Positions 55,682-64,000 of a stretch of DNA of 64,000 nt are shown piece by piece (positions within the stretch are counted from its first letter, which is position 1; each line of letters starts with the position of its first letter). A model generated the notes under the pieces. It was not told the DNA's origin. It did not search any database and saw only the letters and a program-made list of their open reading frames with translations. This DNA comes from Meconema thalassinum (lineage: Eukaryota > Arthropoda > Insecta > Orthoptera > Tettigoniidae), in the NCBI GenBank assembly GCA_946902985.2, contig OX336388.2, positions 133,559,846 through 133,623,845 of the forward strand. Reading direction: 5' to 3'. A program made the translations under genes and the position numbers.

Positions 55682-57829
55682 TGTAAGGCAGTAGCACGTG
55701 CCGACAATACCCATTGTTCGCTGTTGACCAATAGCATGCTTCCTCTGTCTCTCCACGTGGAGTCCAAAGTCCGGCTCGCTTGCCAGGTCTGCAGTGTTGC
55801 ACAGTTGTATTCTTTCGTGCATTAGTTTTTTCCAGGCGTCTGTGGATGGTAGCCCTCTCTCCATCCCAAGGTCATCAATGAAGAAGGTCTTCCTGGCGAG
55901 TTCATATACTATTCTTGATTTTGTATATTTCGATATCCACAGGGTAGGCCTCAGGAAGCGCGATTTGACAGCTTCAAACGTCCTCAAGTCTGCCAGGGAT
56001 AATTTCTCCCATATGATTTCAAGTCCATATGTGGCGATGGGCGTTATTTTCGCGTCGAATAATGTCATAGCAGTTCCCAAAGAGAGCTTCGTGATTGATT
56101 TGATGTCATATATGGCTTTGGTAGCGGCTATTGCTCGCGACTTTAGCCTATGTGAATTCGGTCGGCTCTTGCTGTTGTTTGCATTGTCAATCCTAGATAT
56201 TTAAATGTATTGACTGACTTAAGGGGAGTCGTTCCTAGGTATATCCTGTTTCCTGAAGCCTCTCTGCCTCCTTTCCGAAACGTCATTTTCACTGTTTTCT
56301 CTATGTTTATTTTCATCTTGTTGTCCTTTGCCCACCTATCTAGATTGTCTAAGGCTTTTTGAACTTCAGTAATGGATCTCGAGCCAATAACCATATCATC
56401 TGCCTAATAATATTGTAAGATTTGCTGTTCCTTGCCTAGATGCCATCACCACATCATATGTCGCATTGTTGAACAGGAGGGGGCTGAGTGGGTCTCCTTG
56501 AAGTACTCCATTGGTTTGCATTATCAAATTCGAGGTTGAGACACGGTCATCTATTTGTATAAAGTTTGTCGTCAGAATGTTACTTATCAGGTTCGTTAGT
56601 TTATTACCCTCACCCACTATGGATTCCAGTTTTGCGAGTATTAAAGGCCTGCTTAACATGTCAAAAGCTTTTTCATAATCGACAAAAACAACGTGAAATT
56701 TTCCACCGGGTGTCGTAGTGTTTCTTCAATGTCATTGAGTAAGTTGGTAATGGCATGAAAGGCACTCCGTCCTTTACGAAATCCAAACTGTTCATCTGGT
56801 AGTTTATGGTCTACTTCTTCTGTGATCCTCTTCGAAAGGAGCTTTGTCATTATTTTCATCATGGTCTTTTCTATAGCAATCCCTCAGTAGGAGTTCAGAT
56901 CTGACTGGTCACCTTTCCCCTTAAACATCACTTTGATAGTCGAAATTCTCCATGCTGAGGGGATGTTACCCATGTGAAGACAAAGATTCATTAGGTCCGA
57001 AATTGCCGAAAATAATATCTCTGATGAGTCTTTCACATGTTCATTGCATATACCGTCAGCTCCAAAGGCCTTACTGTTTTTAGTGACATAGCTTCGTGCA
57101 CTTCCTCCGTTGTGAACGGGTCAGTTTCTTTTTGGTATGTTCCTGACAAAGCTACCAAGGGAATGCAGAGATCTTCTTCAACGTTTAGTATGTTCCTGAA
57201 GTGTTCTTCCCATTCAATCATTTCTATTTTCCACTACATTGTGTTTTCCTAGGGTTCAATGCTAGAAATGGATCGTTGACAGCTTCCTCTATTATCCTTC
57301 TCGCCTCTTTTCCCAGATGTTCTTTTCGTTTTACCGATAACATCATTTTGTATTCCTTCTTAATAATGCTGTAATGTTTTATTGCCTCCTGGTTCTGATT
57401 GAATTTTGCTGCATGCATGGCCTCAAGGACGCTTCTTCTCAACAAATAGCATTCTTCATCAAACCACATTCGCGATCTTCTTTTCCGCTGATACACAAAT
57501 GCAGATTTAATTGTCTTTTCCAGGAATAAGGCGGCTGCGTCAATATTGTTTTTCTCCATGCAATTATCAGGTTCTTTCCATTCCTCAAAGTTCCGTTTGA
57601 GAACATCTTTATCGATCTGTCAAGAAGGATTAGTATCATCAGGTTTTTCTCTCTTATCCAATCTTGAGATGTTAAAGTGGGTCGAGACTGGACAATGTTT
57701 CATTATCAGCGCCTCTTCTGAAGTGAGACATACGGAGTAGTTCAGAAACTTTATGTTGCAGCCTTTATAAAAAACATTATTAACATGGGAAAAGTAGAAA
57801 GTATTTTGTTTATTAACTATTTGCCTCAT
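55682..57829 (-). pseudogene. LINE ORF2 remnant (endonuclease end to RT)
   Basis: Minus-strand frames, read from 57,829 downward, follow one LINE protein: HCPVSTHF (end of the AP-endonuclease domain, SDHxPV-like), a linker with RSRMWFDEEC, then reverse transcriptase motifs EQFGFRKGRSAFHAI, NGVLQGDPLSPLLF and ADDMVIGS (near 56,400), then NTFKYLGLT and a C-terminal region to 55,682. At least five frame changes or stops break it. Clade not assigned. Confidence 0.85.
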
Positions 57830-57984
57830 GGATGGGGAAGGTTAACCCGGACTAGAAATGCGGTTCCATCGCAGCATTTTCGAGGACTTGTTGTTTAGTC
57901 TTTAGTATTTTGACTTGTTTGATGCAGCACTCTATGCCTCACTGTCCTGAGCTAATCGTTTTATTTCTACATAGCTACCACACC

Positions 57985-58684
57985 TTATATCCGAGGCAAT
58001 CTACCCCTACTGTTCTTACCCTCCACCCTTCCTTCCATAACTAAGTTTGGTATTCTTGGGTGTCTTAACAAGTGTCCTACCAACCTATCTCTTATCTTTA
58101 TTGGCAGTCGCCACAAACATCTCTCCTCTCTCAATCGTCTTAATACCTCTTCATTGGTAACCCAATATACCCGTCTGATCTTTATCACTCTCCTGTAACA
58201 CCACATTTCAAACGCTTCAATTCTCTTCTTTTCTGCTGCTCCAACAGTCCAAATTTCACTTCCATAAAGTGCCACGCTCCAGACAAAGGCTTTCAAATGG
58301 GACTTCCTAATACCTAAATCTATATTCGATGTCAACAGTTTCCTTTTCTGTAGAAATTCTATCCTTGCCCGTGCTAACCTACTTTTTATATCCTCTTTGC
58401 TTCGTCCATCACTGGTTACTTTTCTTCCTAAGTAACAGAAGTCTCCTACTTCCTTTAGCTTTTCACCTGCTAATTCAACGTGCATAGGGGTTTCTGATTT
58501 ATTTCGGCTGCATTCCAATATTTTTTGTTTTACATTTATTAATTTTCATCATGAATTGTTTCCTCAATACAGACTCCATATCATTTAAAAACTCATTCAA
58601 AACCTCAGGCGTGTCGGCTAAGATGACGATTTCATCAGCATGTCTCAGAGTAGGAATTAGTTCTCCTTGAATCATTTCTTTTCG
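57985..58684 (-). pseudogene. Second LINE reverse transcriptase remnant
   Basis: From 58,684 the minus strand reads LRHADEIVILADTPE, where the catalytic YADD has become HADE. After a frame change, a 177-codon frame (58,518-57,985) has GDFCYLGRKV, VWSVALYGSEIWT and EAFEMWCYRRV, typical of the C-terminal half of LINE ORF2. Different sequence type from the remnant at 55.7-57.8 kb. Confidence 0.85.
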
Positions 58685-58944
58685 AGGAGAGTTGGTGTAG
58701 AAAAACTACACTCAAGATAGTCACAATCAGCGCCAGGATTTCAACTTCTGACCATTGAAATAGCTGCAGTTCCCCATCGTGGTGAACGATTGAACACACA
58801 CGGCTATGTCTCGTGGTAAAAAAAAGAAACAAAGAAAAAAAGAAATAAAGAAATGTCGATTTATTTTGTAAATGTTTAGCCATTTTACAGAGACAGTTCA
58901 GACGAGTCTATCTATTATATTTATACGCTAAGTTCATCCGACAG

Positions 58945-59075
58945 CAAACTCAAGCTCCTAAACAAGAGGGAGTTAAAAGGTGCGTATTGTGACAAAATAT
59001 TCCAAATCGTCTCAAAAGTACAGGAAGAATCTTGCATTTCTTGAAAAGTCAACGGAAATACATTTATTTGGTTAA
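58945..59075 (+). repeat. Interspersed repeat (pair with 62,042-62,172)
   Basis: AGCTCCTAAAC.AGAGGGAGTTA through TTCCAAATCGTCTCAA, TCTTGCATT and ACGGAAATACATTTATTTG is shared with 62,042-62,172 in direct orientation. Confidence 0.8.
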
Positions 59076-59306
59076 AAAGAGTGTTTAAACAAATAAACAA
59101 GATGACAACCCCTGGCAGAACTGTGTCGCGTCCATCCCACATAACATTAGCGCCGGGCGGGTAGTCTGTACACATGGGGCGCACACACCTCATTGTGCAT
59201 TGAAAAGAATATTCAAACAGAGTTACCCGAAACAGTGACGAATTGCTCTAAATACCTACAATTGGATTAAAAAAGGGCGTTTAAACTAATAAACGTATTT
59301 ATAGAA

Positions 59307-59471
59307 GGCAAGATTGAAGGACGGCGCAGACCAGGGAGGAGGAGGATCTCCTGGCTTAAGAATTTGCGGGAATGGTTTGAACTTGACTCAGCATCTCTGT
59401 TTCGAACGGCAACCTCGAGGCAAGGGATTGCAATGATGATTGCCAATCTTCGACGCGGAGACGGAATATAA
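59307..59471 (+). pseudogene. LINE ORF2 C-terminal tail
   Basis: A 54-codon in-frame segment starting GKIEGRRRPGRRRISWLKNL and ending IANLRRGDGI, then TAA. This Arg-rich ending is typical of a group of insect LINE ORF2 proteins. A GAA-rich tail (to about 59,503) follows, as at a LINE 3' end. Confidence 0.75.
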
Positions 59472-60008
59472 AGAAGAAGAAGTAGAAGAAGAGGAAGAAG
59501 ATAGAATCCCGCATAACATTAGAGCCGGGCGGTTGGGTGAATAATGAACAAGCGAGATTTTACGCACAGATTCCCTAGTAGAAAATAAATCATTTAGAGT
59601 TACGTCATATTTCATCTCTACGTTGTGGTAAGAAATTCATGAATTCTTAACAGTGGAAGATATTCTTACTTGTTCCTACACAATGATTCCATTACGTCGA
59701 ACACTCCGCCTGAGAGTTGGCAATTGTTCTGAAGAAGGAGCGGGGGTGGTCGCACGTATTAATGTTAAATGAGTAAACGCACCTGGATGAGATTCAGGAT
59801 CGAATCCCTGCTACGGGTCAAATCTTACTCAACACATAAAAATACATTCTTGGTAAGTGGTAGAATTGTATCTGCTGTTAGGTTCGGGCATCACATAGGT
59901 TCAAGCTGTTCCGTTGCCCTGCTGCAATAGGCAAATATAGTGGAATTTGAATAATTCGAATCCGAAAATTCAAATTACAGAACTTATACCTATTTTGCGT
60001 TGTAAACA

Positions 60009-60985
60009 TTTCTCAGGAGACAAAGTAGGTGTCCCCCCATCAGGGGACCCCCATCTTAGAGGAAAAGTTAGGGGTCCCCATCTTAGGAGACAAGGTAGGG
60101 GTCCCCCATCTTAGTAGACAAAGTAGGGGTCCCCCATCTTAGTAGACAAAGTAGGGGTCCCCATCTTAGTAGACAAAGTAGGGGTCCCCCATCTTAGGAG
60201 ACAAAGTAGGGGTTGCCCCATCTTAGGAGACAAAGTAGGGGTCCCACCCATCTTAGGAGACCAAGTAGGGGTCCCACCCATCTTAGGAGACAAAGTAGCG
60301 GTCCCCCATCTTAGTAGACAAAGTAGGGGTCCCCCATCTTAGGAGACAAAGTAGGGGTTCCTCCATCTTAGGAGACAAAGTAGGGGTCCCACCCATCTTA
60401 GGAGACAAAGTAGGGGTCTCCCCCATCTTAGGAGACAAAGGAGGGGTTCCCCATATTAGGAGGCAAAGTACGGGTTCCCCCATATTAGTAGACAAAGTAG
60501 GGGTCCCCCATATTAGTAGACAAAGTAGGGGTTCCCCATATAAGGAGACAAAGTACGGGTTCCCCCATATTTGTAGACAAAGTAGGGGTCCCCCATCTTA
60601 GTAGACAAAGTAGGGTGTCCCCATCTTAGTAGACAAAGTAGGGGTCTCCCCCATCTTAGGAGACAAAGTAGGGGTCCCACCCATCTTAGGAGACAAAATA
60701 GGGGTCTCCCCCATCTTAGGAGACAAAATAGGGGTCTCCCCCATCTTAGGAGACAAAGTAGGGCCCCCATCTTAGGAGACAAAGTAGGGCCCCCATCTTA
60801 TGTGACAAAGTAGGGGTCCCACCCATCTTAGGAGGCAAAGTAGGGCCCCCATCTTAGGAGACAAACTAGGGCCCCCATCTTATGAGACAAAGTAGGGGTC
60901 CCACCCATCTTAGGAGACAAAGTAGGGCCCCCATCTTAGGAGACAATGTATGTGTTCCCCACCTTAGGAGACAAAGTGTGTGTTA
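60009..60985. repeat. Minisatellite, ~28-bp unit, about 34 copies
   Basis: Unit approximately CATCTTAGGAGACAAAGTAG followed by a variable GGGTCCC(AC)C block. Variants include TTAGTAGAC, GGTCTCCCC, GGGCCCC and CATATTAG. Units of the GGGCCCC type cluster after 60,750, so there is higher-order patterning. Confidence 0.97.
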
Positions 60986-61019
60986 TCTGTTTTTTAATCC
61001 AAGTAAGGACAGCAGACAT

Positions 61020-61150
61020 TGAATTTTCAAGTAGTTCCTACCTTTGCTACCAAACGCCCCCGTCAACGACCAACTAGTTTTGAACTTGATTACTAGATGC
61101 CACCTCGGTGGGTTCCTGGCGACGAACGTTGGAACCTAAGAGCGTTAGTC
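61020..61150 (-). repeat. Fragment of repeat E / SINE 3' region
   Basis: TAGTTCCTACCTTTGCTACCA...CTTGATTACTAGATGCCACCTC...CGAACGTTGGAACC matches the end of repeat E as it appears at 54,000-54,080. Confidence 0.7.
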
Positions 61151-61190
61151 CAATTTAACCTATAATTTAGCTTCGCACAAGTGTAACAAA

Positions 61191-61958
61191 TACACTAGGA
61201 TGACCAGTTTTGATCGTCAAGCGATCATCATCAGATCCATTACACTTAGGCTATAAAATCTATGTTGAAGATATGGGTGAAAAGATTTACAATGTGTACA
61301 CTTATTTAGTTGCAGTATTAGTAATGCAACTAAGCCTCCGTGGCTTAGGCGGCAGCACGCCGGCCTCTCACCGCTGGGTCCGTGGTTCAAATCCCGGTCA
61401 CTCCCTGTGAGATCTGTGCTGGACAAAACGGAGGCAGACAGGTTTTTCTCCGGGTAATCCGGTTTTCCCTGTAAACATTTCATTCCAGCGACACTCTCCA
61501 CGATCATTTCATTTCATCTGTCATTCCTGTAATCATTGCCCCAGAGGAGTGCGTCAGGCCTCGGCAGCCGGCACAGTTCATATCCTCGCCGCTAGATGGG
61601 GGCTTCATTCATTCCATTCATGACCCGGTCGGAGACTGGAAGCAGGCTGTGGATTTTCATTTCATTAGTAATGCAACTTGTCAGTATATGTTAGTTGTAA
61701 TCTATTTGATGTTGTGATAGAACTCCGGAATTTGACTATTGGGAGTGAATATATGGTTGTTGTGAATGGTCAATTTTTATGGTACTGTATAATACAGGCT
61801 ACTTATCTGGTTAGGTGTCTTCCGCACTTCAGCAGCGAGTAGTTTCAACTACACTCGGTCACTGGTAACAGGCGTATCTTCAAACATAGATTTTATAGCC
61901 TAAGTGTAATGGATCTGATGATGATCACTTGACGATCGAAACTGGTCATCCTAGTGTA
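61191..61958. repeat. Element with 83-bp inverted repeats
   Basis: ACACTAGGATGACCAGTTTT...TGAAGATA (61,191-61,274) and its complement (61,875-61,958) differ at only a few positions. Each has GATCGTCAAG.GATCATCATCAG. The CTGATGATGATC...CGAAACTGGTC wording resembles Penelope-like element termini. A SINE is inserted between. Confidence 0.75.
61332..61663 (+). mobile_element. tRNA-derived SINE with 15-bp target duplication
   Basis: Head GCCTCCGTGGCTTAGGCGGC (A box), CTCTCACCGC, GTGGTTCAAATCCCGG (B box); body with GGTTTTTCTCCGGGTAATCC, GCCCCAGAGGAGTGCG and CGCCGCTAGATGGGGGC. Exact 15-bp repeats ATTAGTAATGCAACT flank it (61,317-61,331 and 61,664-61,678). Confidence 0.95.
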
Positions 61959-62041
61959 CGTAATTTTTTTCAGGATTAGGGTATAACCCAACTCTTTTGG
62001 GTACATTCGTGTTGACCGACTGAAAAGCACCAAACTTTTGT

Positions 62042-62172
62042 TAAGCTCCTAAACCAGAAGGAGTTAGAAGGTGTGGTTGGTACCAAAATCTTCCAAATCG
62101 TCTCAATAGTACAGGAAAAATCTTGCATTCCTTGAAAAGTTAACGGAAATATATTTATTTGTTTGTTCATAA
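62042..62172 (+). repeat. Interspersed repeat (pair with 58,945-59,075)
   Basis: Same blocks as the earlier copy: CCAAATCGTCTCAATAGTAC and CTTGAAAAGTTAACGGAAAT. Confidence 0.8.
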
Positions 62173-62412
62173 AGTGCGTTTAACTCTTTATTAGGCAGAA
62201 TATTTTATTAAGATATTTTATTTATATTTATTTTAATTTCATGTTAATTATTTTAGCCTAATTGTAATTATTCTTAAATTTAATTTTGATTTTATTTAAC
62301 ATTTTAATGTACATATATATTGTGATAATGATTCTTTTTAAATTATTTTTATCATCTCAAAATTAAGATTGCCAATTGATTATAATTTTAGTTTTCACAA
62401 ACACATTTATTA

Positions 62413-62458
62413 GCCTATTTTCAATTTTGAAAAAATAGGCTTATGAGATCACCTTTTG

Positions 62459-62509
<51 letters not shown>

Positions 62510-63929
62510 TGTGTGTGTGTCACTAATAAAATCTAAACGCCTGGAGAGATTTCAATGAAACTCGGTAAGTTTATAGCGCTATTCCCGGCGACCTCAACCG
62601 TGCCCTTCAAATTTTGTTACGTCTCACCAATCCTACATGGCGGCTGTGCGAAATATTTCACTAGCATTCAATATCTCTGAAACTATTACCGATATCGCCC
62701 TGAAATTGTGTACGGCGATAAAGGGCACTACTAGAAGTTCACCCATGAGACTTTCAAAAACCTGGTGACTACAAACCAACATGGTGGCCAAGCGAATTTG
62801 AGACTTTTAAATAGACTTTTCTCGCGATTTAACTATCCAAACGTAATGAAACTTGGTACAGCAATTGTTTATATACATTGTAATGCACTGAAGTCTAATT
62901 TAGTTCAATTGTTTACACAACCTCAAAATGGCGGCTGAGCGAAATATTTCACTGACATTCTATATCTCCGAAACTATTACAGATGTCATCCTGCAATTTT
63001 GTACGGTGATAAAGGGTACTGATACAAGTTTACCTATGTATATTTCATAAACCTGTGAAGTACAAAACGAACATGGCGACCAAGCGAATTTGAATAATTT
63101 AATAGACTTTTTTCGTGATTTAACTCTCTGAGCGCAGTGAAATGTGGTACAGTAAATGATTTTGCAGATTGTAATGCACTGCCATCTAATTTAATTCAAT
63201 TGTTTCCATAACCTCAAGATGGCGGCTGTGCGAAATTTTAAAATTAAGTTTTTATTTCTTGTGTCGTAATCATGCGATCGAAGTGAAAGTTTGAATAATA
63301 AAGCTAGGCAATAATTGTCCTTGAATGGTACATAACTCTATGGCCTATACATATAACAATCCTAAATGGCGAGCTTCCGAAATATTTAGACGGTTCTCAA
63401 AATCTATGAATCTTTTACAGCAACCAAACTGAAATTTTTAATGTTCTTAGAGACTATGAACATATGTTCACCTATAGGACTTTCAGTAACCTGGTGAGCA
63501 CAAATCCAACATGGCGGCGACGCGAAGTATAAATATTTAAATGGACGTTTCTCGCGAATTAACTATCCGAGTGCCGTGAAACGTTGCACGTTAAATGCTT
63601 ATACAAATGTTGATCCACTGGCATCTAATTTATTTCAATTGTTTGCATAATCACAAGATGGCTGCCGTGCGTAATTATAAAATCTCGTTTTTACTCCTTG
63701 TGTTCTAATCATGCGATTGAAGTTTGAATACCACACGTACACAATAATCTTAATATAATAGTACAAAAATAAAAATCCAACCTGGCGACCATCTGAAATA
63801 TTTAGACGGTTCTCAATTTCTACGAATCTGTTACAGCAATTAAACTGAAATTTTGTATGTTGATAGAGACAATAAACATGAGCAGGATATATGAAAATAG
63901 GCTGTATAGTTCTTCACGGAACTACTTGT
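62413..63929 (-). mobile_element. Helentron-like element, copy C
   Basis: 1,517 bp, very similar to copy B along its whole length (same ends, GT repeat with GTGAGG interruption, same module order). Copies B and C are closer to each other than to A, so they derive from a recent common source. Confidence 0.75.
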
Positions 63930-64000
63930 TTTTATTTCAAATTTTTATTATAATATTCTTTTTTTTTCACTCTTAAATATTGATATATTGTTATTATTAA

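Noticed and set aside
59745..59815. tRNA-like stretch with GGATCGAATCCC
   Set aside because: Only the B-box-like motif is convincing; no matching arms and no family member in the window.
60111..60782. Minus-strand ORFs with repeated SPKMGGTPTL
   Set aside because: Translation of the minisatellite; unit length varies by 1-2 bp so no frame persists.
60009..60985. CRISPR array
   Set aside because: Repeats are contiguous with no unique spacers, in a eukaryotic context.

Overview
This is a repeat-dominated stretch of a large animal genome, most likely an insect. The basis is the mix of element families (Ty3/gypsy, jockey-like LINE, P-like THAP, hAT, mariner) and at least three tRNA-headed SINE families, one with a central block around GGCAAATGCCGGGAT that I associate from memory with orthopteroid insects; an orthopteran source is a guess. 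No host protein-coding gene was recognised. Every long coding region belongs to a transposable element or its remains.

Layout. 1-11,020: the 3' part of a Ty3/gypsy retrotransposon: end of gag, a canonical -1 frameshift signal, an intact pol that starts with an OTU-type cysteine-protease domain, a 5.5 kb non-coding 3' region, a polypurine tract and the 3' LTR. 11,798-14,212: a P-like (THAP) DNA transposon with 27-bp inverted ends and an 8-bp target duplication. 14.3-19.7 kb: SINEs, a 0.5-0.6 kb tandem array and a truncated hAT end. 19.75-25.3 kb: a near-complete jockey-like LINE with two ORFs. 25,405-29,359: a hAT-type element with 8-bp duplication, carrying a second P-like THAP element (26,109-27,677), itself carrying a SINE. 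29.5-32.9 kb: two copies of a 1.3-1.5 kb family with Helentron-like architecture; further copies lie at 52.2-53.7 and 62.4-63.9 kb. 33.9-35.4 kb: a Tc1/mariner-like element interrupted by a mariner deletion derivative whose sibling is at 41.1 kb. 36,888-37,750: an inverted solo LTR of the first gypsy family, with a 4-bp duplication. 42.4-43.0 kb: a large palindrome. 43.4-55 kb: inverted and tandem copies of a ~1 kb repeat containing a SINE, MITE-like inverted repeats, two SINEs, and a 0.9 kb GAAA/GATA microsatellite. 55.6-59.5 kb: LINE remnants. 60.0-61.0 kb: a ~28-bp minisatellite. 61.2-62.0 kb: an inverted-repeat element with a SINE inserted.

The most useful results are nested insertions with exact target duplications and filled/empty site comparisons within the window, the OTU-plus-frameshift layout of the gypsy element, and the multi-copy family with terminal hairpin, CA repeat, internal modules and an insertion between A and T without target duplication. 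Coordinates of element ends are exact where a target duplication is quoted and approximate elsewhere. All identities are by eye.
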